DNA from: Pseudomonas cichorii
GTDB taxonomy: Bacteria; Pseudomonadota; Gammaproteobacteria; Pseudomonadales; Pseudomonadaceae
Length of the DNA: 64,000 bases
Reading direction: 5' to 3'
Assembly (NCBI RefSeq): GCF_018343775.1
Contig: NZ_CP074349.1
Location: forward strand, 4,144,001-4,208,000
A program made the translations under genes and the position numbers. Positions within the stretch are counted from its first letter, which is position 1. Each line of letters opens with the position of its first letter. Shown here one piece after another: positions 10,103-18,422 of this stretch. The notes below the pieces were generated by a model. The model was given only the letters and a program-made list of their open reading frames with translations, searched no databases and was not told where the DNA came from.

Positions 10103-11443
10103 ATGTCAGTCACCTACGGATTGCGCCGCCGCTTCAGGCCCGAACTCGCGTTCATGAACGAACGCAACAGCGCCCTGCTGCAAGACTCATCGGACTCCCA
10201 ACGCCTGACGGTCTGGATCGCCACCGCGCTGATCCTGACTGCGCTGATCTGGGCACACTATGCCGTGCTGCAGGAAGTCACCACCGGCGAAGGCAAAGCC
10301 ATTCCATCCAGCAAGGTCCAGGTGATCCAGAACCTGGAAGGCGGCATCGTCACCGAGATATTCGTGCGCGAAGGCCAGGTGGTAAACAAGGGCGACACCC
10401 TGCTGCGCCTGGACGACACCCGCTTTCTGTCCAACCGGGGAGAAAGCGAAGTCGACCGCCTGACCCTCACCGCCCAGGTCGAACGCCTGGCCGCCGAAGC
10501 CGAAGGACGACCCTTGCTCCTGCCCCAGGAACTGCTCGACAAAGCCCCGCAAGTGGCCGCCGATGAACGTGCGCTCTATGAGTCCCGCCAGCGACGACTG
10601 GACGGAGAGCAACGCACCCTCAACGAACAACTCAGGCAAAAGACTCAGGAACTGGCCGAGTTTCGCTCCCGCCAGGAACAGTTCCGCAACAGCCTTGCGC
10701 TGGTGCAGCAGGAACTGGACATGTCGATACCGCTGGTGGGCTCAGGCGCCGTCTCGCCCGTGGAAATCCTGCGCCTCAAACGCAACGCCGTGGAAATGCG
10801 CGGCTCGATGAACGCCAACACCCTGGCCATCCCCCGCGCAGAAGCCGCCATCAACGAAACAAGAAGCAGAATCCAGGAATCGGAACTGACCTTCCGCAGC
10901 GAAGCCTCCCACGAACTCAACGAAAAACGCGCCGACCTCGCCAAAATCAGCGCCAACCGCATCGCCATCGACGACCGCATGACCCGCACCACCGTCACCT
11001 CCCCGGTACGCGGCATCGTCAAGACCCTCAAGATCAACACCATCGGCGGCGTCGTCCAACCCGGCAGCGACCTGCTGGAAATCGTCCCCCTGGAAGACAA
11101 CCTGCTCATCGAAGCCCGAGTGCGTCCACAAGACGTCGCCTTCCTGCATCCGGGGCAGAAAGCGATGGTCAAATTCAGCGCCTATGACTACACGATTTAC
11201 GGCGGGCTGCCTGCCAGACTGGAGATGATCGGGGCGGATACGGTTACGGACGACAAGGGGAATAGTTTTTATCTGATACAGGTACGGACCGACAGAAATC
11301 ATCTGGGCGGGGATGATCGACCGCTGCTGATCATTCCGGGGATGGTGGCGACGGTGGATATTATTACCGGGGAGAAGAGCGTGATGGATTATTTGTTGAA
11401 GCCGGTGCTTAAGGGGGGGAGTGAGGCGTTGAGGGAGAGGTAG
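10103..11443 (+). CDS. HlyD/LapC-family type I secretion membrane-fusion protein
   Basis: Periplasmic adaptor linking the ABC exporter to the TolC-like channel, 446 residues. There is one N-terminal membrane helix (about residues 37-55, LTVWIATALILTALIWAHYA), then a biotinyl-lipoyl-like half (IQNLEGGIVTEIFVREGQVV), long coiled-coil helices at about 115-275, and the C-terminal beta-barrel region with the HlyD motif PGMVATVDIITGEKS. The ATG at 10103 has AGGAG seven bases upstream; an earlier in-frame ATG overlapping the exporter gene lacks one. It closes the secretion operon. Confidence 0.92.
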   Translation: MSVTYGLRRRFRPELAFMNERNSALLQDSSDSQRLTVWIATALILTALIWAHYAVLQEVTTGEGKAIPSSKVQVIQNLEGGIVTEIFVREGQVVNKGDTLLRLDDTRFLSNRGESEVDRLTLTAQVERLAAEAEGRPLLLPQELLDKAPQVAADERALYESRQRRLDGEQRTLNEQLRQKTQELAEFRSRQEQFRNSLALVQQELDMSIPLVGSGAVSPVEILRLKRNAVEMRGSMNANTLAIPRAEAAINETRSRIQESELTFRSEASHELNEKRADLAKISANRIAIDDRMTRTTVTSPVRGIVKTLKINTIGGVVQPGSDLLEIVPLEDNLLIEARVRPQDVAFLHPGQKAMVKFSAYDYTIYGGLPARLEMIGADTVTDDKGNSFYLIQVRTDRNHLGGDDRPLLIIPGMVATVDIITGEKSVMDYLLKPVLKGGSEALRER

Positions 11444-11552
11444 GCTAATGTCTAACCCGACTCGTCCCCGAATGCTTCACTCTTGCATGTCAACTACTGA
11501 CATCCAGATTTTTTACAGCGACCATCCAAAGCGACACTATTAAATAGAAAAT

Positions 11553-12632
11553 TCATTTATCGTCACTTCCGTCCGACAAACTTTTTAGAGTCACTGCCGC
11601 ACCCATATCGACGATATTATATTGAGATTGTTTTATTTTCTCCGCAGCCGCTGACGCAGTCATAATATCCGAAACTAAACGCGCAGCCAAACCCCAGCCT
11701 CCAAGCCCTTTATAGGAGTCATTGACTGCTTTTTGCGATACTGCCAGCGCCTGAGAGTAATGTGACTCTAACTCTTTCAAATTTCGCTCCAGATCACATA
11801 AAACATTACGCTGCTCTGGAGAGTCCACCAGAGAGTTTAACTTAGATATATTCTCTTTAAGAGCTGAAATCTGGCTTGAGGCTTCTTCTACAGGCTCGTA
11901 AGTATCAGCCTTTTCAGCAGACAGAGCAATGGTAAGCGTCTTAACGAAATCCCCCATTTCGTCGGCACCACCACAGAGCCGATTAAAAATCCCTAAAAAC
12001 TGCTTAACCAGTACATTATCGCTGTAATTTGGATATCTAATATCGTGATCAATTTCAGCCCACCCCTCTTCAAATATAGTTCTAACCTGCAATTCGGAAT
12101 ATACCTTACCCTTAAATGGCGCAGACTGGATTATATAATGCACCGACCTGTAAGCATCATCATGCTCTTTAATTACAAACCCTTTATCCTCGATAGCACA
12201 GACAGAATCACCTTGTCGAACATAAGCAGTTGGACCTTCAAATACATCTAACGCCTTCCTGACCTCCTCATCTATAGACAGCATGCTGCTTTTATACAAA
12301 TGCAAAGCTCGCAAACCAACAAGATCATGAATAATCGAGGTGTAATTAGAAGAATCTATATCTCTGTACTTCTTGCTTCCTTCACTATGCTTTCTTATTA
12401 TTTTTGAGATTACGTGCGATGCTTCTTTTACTCTCCACCGAACAGAATGAACACCAGGTATCTTCTGTATAACCGCGGCAAGAGATGTTGCTGTTTGTTC
12501 AAGATACGGAACCTGCCGCTCATAATCCTCATATATTCTTGAAAGAACAGAAACCTCTAATCCACACCGCGTAAGCTCCACCTTGCTAGTCTTATAACAC
12601 TCATAAAACTCTTTACTATCTTGAGGCTTCAT
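11553..12632 (-). CDS. RelA/SpoT-type (p)ppGpp synthetase domain protein
   Basis: A 359-residue protein whose middle is a RelA/SpoT nucleotidyltransferase domain (about residues 60-205). Key elements are present: basic motif RWRVKEASHVISK (65-77), catalytic-type aspartate in HDLVGLRAL (D103), YRSVH (161-165), and glutamate in ELQVRT (E180) followed by WAEIDH. No HD hydrolase, TGS or ACT domain is visible, so it is a synthetase-only protein. The C-terminal ~150 residues are helical and unassigned. The start at 12632 has AGGAAGTG upstream. The gene is AT-rich and lies 207 bases beyond a likely immunity gene. It could be a housekeeping small alarmone synthetase, a toxic synthetase, or a phage-sensing one; sequence alone does not decide. 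Confidence 0.8.
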   Translation of the reverse strand: MKPQDSKEFYECYKTSKVELTRCGLEVSVLSRIYEDYERQVPYLEQTATSLAAVIQKIPGVHSVRWRVKEASHVISKIIRKHSEGSKKYRDIDSSNYTSIIHDLVGLRALHLYKSSMLSIDEEVRKALDVFEGPTAYVRQGDSVCAIEDKGFVIKEHDDAYRSVHYIIQSAPFKGKVYSELQVRTIFEEGWAEIDHDIRYPNYSDNVLVKQFLGIFNRLCGGADEMGDFVKTLTIALSAEKADTYEPVEEASSQISALKENISKLNSLVDSPEQRNVLCDLERNLKELESHYSQALAVSQKAVNDSYKGLGGWGLAARLVSDIMTASAAAEKIKQSQYNIVDMGAAVTLKSLSDGSDDK

Positions 12633-12839
12633 AAACTTCACTTCCTTTTGAAAAACAAAATTATAGAACCATGCAGCCAACCACCAGACACAGCCAAACA
12701 AATATCAAACCACTATTAGTAGTCAACTATAAAAATCAACCACTCCAAATATTTACCACTACATGACCAAGTGGTTACGGCTCAATAGCAGCAGCTTGCC
12801 CCAGAGACTACAAGAATCTGAGTATAAGCCCTCATACTT

Positions 12840-13460
12840 TTAAAGATCCAGTATCGACTCTAAACTCTTAACCCACTCATCAGATGCAGAGTACCTTAAA
12901 TAATACTCACCCCTTTCTGCTGCACTCAGGGCTGAAAAAAACGAAAAAAAATAATTATCGTTGTACAAGCCTTGAGCACCCTGCATATCGCCACCCCACC
13001 AAGACGCCTCATAATCTTCAAAGGCTATCCACGGCGGAGGAACAGCAAATTTCTTTTCCTTTATCAGACGCAATAACTCGACACTGTTCGTAGCGAGCCG
13101 AATCGTTGCCACGTTGAACTCTTTGTACGAAACAGAAAAAATGAGTTCATCTTTCGAGATCTGATGCTGATAGCGCGTTACAAGCAGCTCATTGAAGATT
13201 CTTTCATCAACCTTCAAAAAACGCTCATCAATGAGTTCTTGCAGTTCTCCAACATCTGCCTTATCCATGACAAAACTGGAGTAATACGCTTGTATTCCTG
13301 CTGAAACCAGCAACGTATGAGCTGGATAATCAGAGGATCCTCCCGCATCCTCAGTCAATACCTTACCGAAAATAGATTTTAGTTCTGAAACGGAATAGCC
13401 CAGTACTTGCTCATCAGGAGTACGTTTAAAAAGACTTTTTACGCGATTAAAAAAACTCAT
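12840..13460 (-). CDS. Putative immunity protein for the PAAR-linked effector
   Basis: A 206-residue soluble, acidic protein I do not recognise by family. It begins MSFFNRVKSLFKR, has no signal peptide and no membrane segment, and is rich in aromatic residues near its C-terminus (WWGG, YNDNYFFSFF). An AGGAG lies about 10 bases before the start. It begins only 7 bases after the stop of the putative effector, the usual place for the cognate immunity gene in type VI modules. Immunity is therefore an inference from position, not from homology. Confidence 0.6.
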   Translation of the reverse strand: MSFFNRVKSLFKRTPDEQVLGYSVSELKSIFGKVLTEDAGGSSDYPAHTLLVSAGIQAYYSSFVMDKADVGELQELIDERFLKVDERIFNELLVTRYQHQISKDELIFSVSYKEFNVATIRLATNSVELLRLIKEKKFAVPPPWIAFEDYEASWWGGDMQGAQGLYNDNYFFSFFSALSAAERGEYYLRYSASDEWVKSLESILDL

Positions 13461-13467
13461 ACCACTC

Positions 13468-14361
13468 TTACTCCTGAAGGTAGTCAGTCAGCCAGGTAGC
13501 TCCCAGGTAACCTGCAATGCCAAATATGATTCCGCCAACTGCCCCACTTACAAAAGCGCCTGGCCCTGTCTCTATACCAACCGCAGCTCCGGCAACAATT
13601 CCAACTCTTGCGCCAGCCATCGCTCCACCCCAACCGCCCGCCTGTTTGACAACCTCGACAGTTATAGGCTTTACGCTGGACTGTTTTATTGACTCATCCG
13701 CAGCCAATTTCAAATCATACGCAGTAAATCCGATAGCAAACACCCTTACGACTTTCGCCCCATTCATCAACGCACTGGTTACTGCGTGGGACTTTGGAGT
13801 GAATATTGCGCTTGCTGGCACCTTCTCCGCCTGAACCAATACTTCCTTGTCGATATCCTTGACCCAGCTTGCGATTTGATCAATTCTTGCTGCATTCTTC
13901 GGAGCTACTTTTTTATAGTCTTCTAACGACTTAAGTATTTCCTCCGTCGTAACCAGCTTCGCTCCAGCTGCCTTTGCTTTCTCAATATCGATGTAGACGA
14001 CCTTCCCATCGAACCTTGGAGAACCACTTGGAAACTCGGAGCTGGTTGAAAGATAGCTTGATGGATATCTCTTGCTGCTGAATACGTGCTCGGCCACGGT
14101 GGCGCTTGAGTTCGGCGCGACAGGCCGCATGCCGTACTTTTCAGGCCAGACTTCGTGTTGCATCTGAAACGCGGGTAGATTTTTTGCGACGAGATGGGGG
14201 TCGTCCGGGGACGAATAGATTTTTCGGACTAGAAAACCATCCTTGCCTATTTCATCCACCACGACAAAAAGGTGGATGTTTGCAGGCATTGCATAGCCAG
14301 GCACGTTGCTTACAGAACCGCTTTCCTTGTTTGTAGGTACTTTGCAGGAGAACTCTGTCAT
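13468..14361 (-). CDS. Putative type VI secretion effector with C-terminal glycine zipper
   Basis: A 297-residue protein whose ATG overlaps the PAAR stop codon (ATGA) and has GGGAGG just upstream, so the two are translationally coupled. Residues 60-190 form a mixed alpha/beta domain with YLSTSS (103-108), GKVVYIDIEKA and, later, KEVLVQAEKVPASAI (172-186). The STS element followed by an EVL motif faintly resembles ADP-ribosyltransferase folds, but spacing is not decisive. Residues 242-288 are a glycine-zipper segment (repeated G-x3-G, such as GARVGIVAGAAVG) that could insert in membranes. Role as a delivered toxin is inferred from the PAAR gene upstream and the likely immunity gene downstream. 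Confidence 0.6.
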   Translation of the reverse strand: MTEFSCKVPTNKESGSVSNVPGYAMPANIHLFVVVDEIGKDGFLVRKIYSSPDDPHLVAKNLPAFQMQHEVWPEKYGMRPVAPNSSATVAEHVFSSKRYPSSYLSTSSEFPSGSPRFDGKVVYIDIEKAKAAGAKLVTTEEILKSLEDYKKVAPKNAARIDQIASWVKDIDKEVLVQAEKVPASAIFTPKSHAVTSALMNGAKVVRVFAIGFTAYDLKLAADESIKQSSVKPITVEVVKQAGGWGGAMAGARVGIVAGAAVGIETGPGAFVSGAVGGIIFGIAGYLGATWLTDYLQE

Positions 14362-14888
14362 GCATCCTCCCACTTTTCGAGCGCAGCAACTCCCGTCGTG
14401 ATTTCCAGCATTTCCTCCTTGCTCGTAACGATTCTCGGTGTACGTCCCGACTCATCTGAAAAGCCGGTATACACCCTGCCTGACTCATCCTTGATGTGAT
14501 ACGGAACATTAGCCAACGGCTGACCGTCATCACCAACGATCCGGAACTGCTCATCGAATACCAAAGCCCATAGAGGCATGGCAGACGGAGGAATGAAATC
14601 TGCCGGGGTATGGGTGTTACCTATGATTACGGTGCCAGACCCACTGATGACGTTATTACCATGAGCGCCAGTACTCCCGACGGTTGCTGCCGGCATGCCA
14701 TTGATAAGAACAGTCGAAGCTACGTCTCCGACAATAGGGCTACCGCATGCACTCTTGTCATTTTGCCGTGCGGCAGCCAGGCCATCGAAAAAGACGTCTG
14801 GAGAACCCGAGGCAATTGGATTGACTCCATGTCCAGGCTGAGGGCAGGAGGTTGGATCGGTAATGCGAGCTGCTGGTTTACCTGACAT
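14358..14888 (-). CDS. PAAR-domain protein (type VI secretion spike tip)
   Basis: A 176-residue protein whose first ~95 residues are a PAAR domain, with the eponymous PAAR at residues 5-8 and the repeats LINGMPAATVGSTGAHG and GSGTVIIGNTH. PAAR proteins cap the VgrG spike and carry effectors. Residues 100-176 form a small beta-rich extension with GQPLANVPYHIKDESGRVYT, as in transthyretin-like extensions that bind cargo. The start at 14888 has AAGGA eight bases before; an in-frame ATG at 14897 lacks spacing. No VgrG, Hcp or sheath genes are in the window, so this is an orphan PAAR cassette. Confidence 0.88.
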   Translation of the reverse strand: MSGKPAARITDPTSCPQPGHGVNPIASGSPDVFFDGLAAARQNDKSACGSPIVGDVASTVLINGMPAATVGSTGAHGNNVISGSGTVIIGNTHTPADFIPPSAMPLWALVFDEQFRIVGDDGQPLANVPYHIKDESGRVYTGFSDESGRTPRIVTSKEEMLEITTGVAALEKWEDA

Positions 14889-15133
14889 ATGAAACATCCT
14901 TGTACAATCCACACGAGTTGAAGTGTTACATAAAAGGCAGGTCGCAACCATGCATGGGCAATGTGAGACATTTGAATTGTCAGCACACTCTATGGCTCTA
15001 GCGCGCCCATTTGCGCCATAGCTGTAGTTTTTTGAATGGATCGCAGACTTGCTGGTTGCAGATAGCTGATCATCAAACCCGCAATTAAGCATCGCTGAGG
15101 TCGCGAAGATTAATACACTCAAGGTGGCCGCGA

Positions 15134-15528
15134 TCAGCGGACGCTATTCCATATCTTCAAAGAAAACAAAAGAAACCCCATACCAGCAATCAAGCATAGC
15201 GCCGCCAATGCTTGAGGCCCTATCAGATCATGAAGATTACTCAATGCCCGAGCCCGGCTGAGCCGTAGCACGGGCTCTCCTCCGATAATCTTGATCCCTG
15301 TCGTAACTGCCCCCAATCCCATACAACTCACAAACAGGGCCAGGAGTCTTACAGGGAAGGCGCTTCGAAACTTAGCGTCTGGCATTAACCTTACAACCTT
15401 TGCAGTCGAGATGAATGGAGCCGAAACCTTTGACGGCAGCAGTGTAACCAGGCTCAACACAGTCGTCGAAGCCCATAGAGGCATCTCAGACAGAGGTATT
15501 AAGTCTGCTGGGCTATGGGTATTACCTA
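15134..15528 (-). pseudogene. Remnant of a second PAAR gene with membrane C-terminus
   Basis: Read on the minus strand from 15528, the frame gives FIGNTHSPADLIPLSEMPLW, nearly the same as IGNTHTPADFIPPSAMPLW in the intact PAAR protein upstream of its extension. The DNA around 15470-15530 also matches 14565-14625. The PAAR domain proper is missing, because the tetR gene begins exactly where the match ends. The remaining ~115 codons encode two hydrophobic helices (VRLLALFVSCMGLGAV and LAALCLIAGMGFLLFSL). It may still be translated from the internal ATG at 15484, but it is most simply a truncated paralogue. Confidence 0.7.
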
Positions 15529-16167
15529 TAAAATTTCCAGCTCATTGCCCCCAGCAACAACACCCAACCCATCCCAAACCCCCATCACCTGACTAACCGC
15601 AGCATCCAGCGTCTCATACGGCACCCCATCCCGAGCCAGTGTCGACAAGCCCAGGAGAAAACTGTCAAACACGGCGGCAAGTGTCTCCGGCACCACCGTC
15701 ACAGGCAATTCGCCTGCTGCAATGGCGCGTTCGATGCAAGCAGCAATACCCGCACGGTTCAACTTCCGCGCCCGTGCAAGAGGCTCGGAGATGGCTTTGC
15801 TCTCTTCCGAGCAAGCGCTCATCAGGCCTAACGCCACCAGACATCCCTTGGGATGATCGGGCTCGCATTGCATTTTCGCTGATCGGCGAAGGGTGAGTTC
15901 AATCGCTTCCCTGGGCGGCAGGTTTGTATCAAAAAGGCTGTCCATAACCCGGCCGTGGGTGGCGAGGTAGCGCTCCATGACCTCATTGAACAGCGCCTGC
16001 TTCGAGCCAAAGGCCGCGTAAAAACTGGGGGCGGTGATGCCTCCCCCAATATTCGCCTTGAGCTGGCTGAGGGAGGTCGCGTCGTATCCATGCTCCCAAA
16101 ACAGATGCAGTGCCTGAGTGATTGCTTCGTCGCGGTCAAAGGTGCGAGGACGCCCCATCTGTGCCAT
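15526..16167 (-). CDS. TetR/AcrR family transcriptional repressor
   Basis: A 213-residue regulator. The N-terminal DNA-binding domain is clear: GRPRTFDRDEAITQALHLFW, then the recognition helix region ATSLSQLKANIGG and FYAAFGSKQALF. The C-terminal ligand domain is of the TetR_C type found near efflux pumps and is not specific. The start at 16167 has GGAG seven bases upstream. It diverges from an MFS efflux gene, with palindromes between them, so it very likely represses that gene. Its 3' end overlaps the PAAR remnant. Confidence 0.93.
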   Translation of the reverse strand: MAQMGRPRTFDRDEAITQALHLFWEHGYDATSLSQLKANIGGGITAPSFYAAFGSKQALFNEVMERYLATHGRVMDSLFDTNLPPREAIELTLRRSAKMQCEPDHPKGCLVALGLMSACSEESKAISEPLARARKLNRAGIAACIERAIAAGELPVTVVPETLAAVFDSFLLGLSTLARDGVPYETLDAAVSQVMGVWDGLGVVAGGNELEIL

Positions 16168-16193
16168 GTCGGTTCTCCTTCAGAATTACTTAA

Positions 16194-16260
16194 ATACTAA
16201 TCGATACATAAGTCATTGACCAGCCGACTGCTCACACCCTATATTTATACCGATCAGTAT
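16194..16260. promoter_or_regulatory. Putative TetR operators in the tetR-MFS divergent region
   Basis: ATACCGATCAGTAT at 16247-16260 is a near-perfect 14-base palindrome (ATAC-N-GATC-N-GTAT). A related but poorer element, ATACTAATCGATAC, lies at 16194-16207. Both lie in the short divergent space where tetR and MFS promoters must overlap. Assignment to this regulator is inference from position. Confidence 0.5.
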
Positions 16261-16278
16261 ATTAGTGGGAAAAATCGA

Positions 16279-17484
16279 ATGACTACGCATGAGAAACAAA
16301 GCGACAGGCTTCCGCTTGGGGCATTACTGGCACTGGCGATGACGGGGTTTATCTGCATCGTGACCGAAACCTTGCCTGCGGGTTTGCTGCCCGAGATCGG
16401 CAGCGGTCTGGGCGTCTCGGCATCGTTTGCCGGGCAGATGGTGACGGTTTATGCACTGGGGTCGCTGCTGGCAGCCATTCCGCTGACCATCGCCACGCAA
16501 AGCTGGCGTCGCAGAACCGTCTTGCTGATGACGATTGTCGGCTTTCTGGTTTTCAACTCCGTCACGGCATTGTCTTCCAATTACTGGCTGACCCTGGTCG
16601 CGAGGTTCTTCGCGGGCGTCTCGGCGGGTCTGGCCTGGAGCCTTGTCGCGGGGTATGCACGACGCATGGTTGTCCCGCAATTGCAGGGGCGCGCACTGGC
16701 AGTCGCGATGGTCGGCACACCCATCGCCTTATCGCTGGGCGTGCCGTTGGGAACGTGGCTGGGTGGCTTCATGGGCTGGCGCATGGCGTTTGGCTTGATG
16801 TCCGGGCTGACCCTGCTGTTGATCGTCTGGGTGCTGATCAAGGTGCCGGACTACCCAGGCCAATCCTCATCACAGCGTATGGCGCTGCGTCAGGTCTTTT
16901 TCACGCCTGGCGTGCGCTCGGTGCTAGGCGTCGTCTTCACCTGGATGCTGGCGCACAACATCCTCTACACCTACGTCGCGCCCTTTGTTTCCGAGGCCGG
17001 GTTGGCGAGTGACGTTGATCTGGTATTGCTGGCATTTGGGGTCGCGGCGCTGGTGGGCATCTGGGTTACGGGCCGACTGGTTGATCGCCATCTGCGCAAG
17101 ACCGTATTGGCCAGCCTTGCAACCTTTGCAGCGGTTTCGGTTTTCTTTGGCTTGTTCTCAGGCTCTGCCCTGGCCATTTACGTCGGGGTTGCCATCTGGG
17201 GCCTGACCTTTGGTGGTGCCGCCACGCTGCTGCAAACTGCCCTCGCCGACTCGGCCGGTAAAGGCGCAGACGTTGCGCTGTCCATGAACGTCGTTGTCTG
17301 GAACAGCGCCATCGCAGGCGGTGGGCTACTGGGTGGCGTTTTGCTTGGCCAATGGGGCGTAAGTGCTTTCCCCTGGGTCTTGCTGATGCTGTTACTGCTC
17401 AGTCTGGCCATTGCATCGAGAGCGCGAGTGCATGGTTTTGCAGGCGGTGACAGACAGTCCGGCCAAATCGTCGCCGGCCATTGA
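16279..17484 (+). CDS. MFS drug/sugar efflux transporter (DHA1 type)
   Basis: A 401-residue major facilitator with twelve predicted helices. It begins in LPLGALLALAMTGFICIVTE, and the intracellular loop between helices 2 and 3 is basic (QSWRRRTVLL). Helix 4 to 5 contains RFFAGVSAGLAWSLVAGYA and motif C-like GTPIALSLGVPLGTWLGG, marking a proton antiporter of the DHA1/AraJ-like group. The ATG at 16279 is preferred to an upstream one since homology starts near MTTHEKQ. Control by the divergent TetR is likely; the substrate cannot be named. Confidence 0.9.
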   Translation: MTTHEKQSDRLPLGALLALAMTGFICIVTETLPAGLLPEIGSGLGVSASFAGQMVTVYALGSLLAAIPLTIATQSWRRRTVLLMTIVGFLVFNSVTALSSNYWLTLVARFFAGVSAGLAWSLVAGYARRMVVPQLQGRALAVAMVGTPIALSLGVPLGTWLGGFMGWRMAFGLMSGLTLLLIVWVLIKVPDYPGQSSSQRMALRQVFFTPGVRSVLGVVFTWMLAHNILYTYVAPFVSEAGLASDVDLVLLAFGVAALVGIWVTGRLVDRHLRKTVLASLATFAAVSVFFGLFSGSALAIYVGVAIWGLTFGGAATLLQTALADSAGKGADVALSMNVVVWNSAIAGGGLLGGVLLGQWGVSAFPWVLLMLLLLSLAIASRARVHGFAGGDRQSGQIVAGH

Positions 17485-17615
17485 TGTGCAGGCGGCATTG
17501 CGCTGCATGACCTGACGTTTCAACACCACAGGCCGATGGCTGCCCTCGCCCGGGGCAGCTCCGGCCATAAACGCGCATCGACTTCAGTAATGCGCTTGAG
17601 CCTGCGCAGCATCAC

Positions 17616-17954
17616 TCACTCAACAGCCCTGCTCGTCTCATCAATCCCAAGCCGCCTGCGCCGAGCGACCAACGCCCGACGAAATGACAAATCGGCATAG
17701 TCCAGAAAAAGCCGCGCCAGATGATTGAGCGCCTTCTCCTCCCCTTCGCTGCCCGCTACAAAATCAAAGCCCAAGGCACGCTTGTTTTCCTCGGGCAACT
17801 CTTCCCAGCTTGTCATCAGGTAGGCGTACATGGAGCTGACGATTTGCAGTTGAGTCGAAGGTGTCTTCGGGGCAGATCCTGCGCGGCTGGGAAAGCGTGG
17901 GCGTGCATTGCGTGATGATTGCCTGGGGTTGCGGGGGTGGATTCGGGTTTTCAT
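17616..17954 (-). CDS. Hypothetical protein, basic N-terminus
   Basis: A 112-residue protein I do not recognise. The first ~35 residues are rich in Arg, Pro and Ser and probably disordered; the rest is a helical domain, SSMYAYLMTSWEELPEENKR to FLDYADLSFRRALVARRR. AAGGA stands eight bases before the ATG at 17954. It diverges from a small XRE-type regulator, with about 150 bases between the starts. No function can be assigned. Confidence 0.55.
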   Translation of the reverse strand: MKTRIHPRNPRQSSRNARPRFPSRAGSAPKTPSTQLQIVSSMYAYLMTSWEELPEENKRALGFDFVAGSEGEEKALNHLARLFLDYADLSFRRALVARRRRLGIDETSRAVE

Positions 17955-18104
17955 GGGGGGTGTCCTTTCAGATAGGGCTTCCGGATTTCTTGGGGGCCGG
18001 GCAAGGCGGTGGCTTTGCTCGGGGTTGCGGCCAAGGATATCTATGCATATCAAATATCTGAAAATCAGTTATATCGTATGAGGCTGTTCAACGAGAGCGG
18101 CGTC

Positions 18105-18356
18105 ATGGCAAGAGCACTTTATCGACGAGAACATCAGGTTCTGATCAAACTGCTGAGGACGGTCAGAGAGAATGCCAACCTCACCCAAGCTGAGTGCTCG
18201 CGGGCGCTTGGCCGGCCTCAGTCGTTTATGAGCGATGTAGAAAAGGGATTGCGGCGGCTGGATCTTGTCCAGTTGCGGGATTTGTGTGAAGTGACGGGAT
18301 ATGAGCTGCCGCAGTTCATAAGGGAATATGAAGAAACGTTGATAGCTGATGAATGA
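18105..18356 (+). CDS. Small XRE-family helix-turn-helix regulator
   Basis: An 83-residue DNA-binding protein made almost entirely of a Cro/C1-type helix-turn-helix: VRENANLTQAECSRALGRPQ for helices 1-2, SFMSDVEKGLRRLDLVQLRD for the recognition helix and following turn. The ATG at 18105 has GAGAG upstream; an in-frame ATG at 18078 would add nine residues. It lies beside an AT-rich island and diverges from the 112-residue hypothetical gene. Solitary small XRE proteins of this kind often regulate mobile or toxin-antitoxin genes, but no partner is evident. Confidence 0.82.
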   Translation: MARALYRREHQVLIKLLRTVRENANLTQAECSRALGRPQSFMSDVEKGLRRLDLVQLRDLCEVTGYELPQFIREYEETLIADE

Positions 18357-18398
18357 ATGTCAGTAGCAGATTCTCATCAAAAAATGATTTGAATGCTC

Positions 18399-18422
18399 GT
18401 GCAGGAGCTCGCTTGCCCGCGA
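18399..18422 (+). repeat. Single degenerate REP-like sequence
   Basis: The sequence GTGCAGGAGCTCGCTTGCCC followed by GCGA resembles one arm of Pseudomonas REP elements (GTGGGAGCGAGCTTGCTCGC pattern). No inverted partner of good quality lies within 150 bases, so it is a decayed or solitary copy. Confidence 0.45.

Noticed and set aside
11553-12632. Second effector of the same PAAR cassette
   Set aside because: Possible, but the gene has a separate ribosome site 207 bases beyond the immunity gene and no secretion marker, so I left it as a neighbour rather than an effector.
14889-15122. In-frame upstream extension of the PAAR gene containing a signal-peptide-like start
   Set aside because: The extra 78 codons are cysteine-rich and unlike coding sequence, start at TTG without a ribosome site, and PAAR proteins need no signal peptide. 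The ATG at 14888 has AAGGA.
11553-15122. Complete type VI secretion locus
   Set aside because: Only a PAAR cassette is present; no VgrG, Hcp, sheath or ClpV genes occur in the window.
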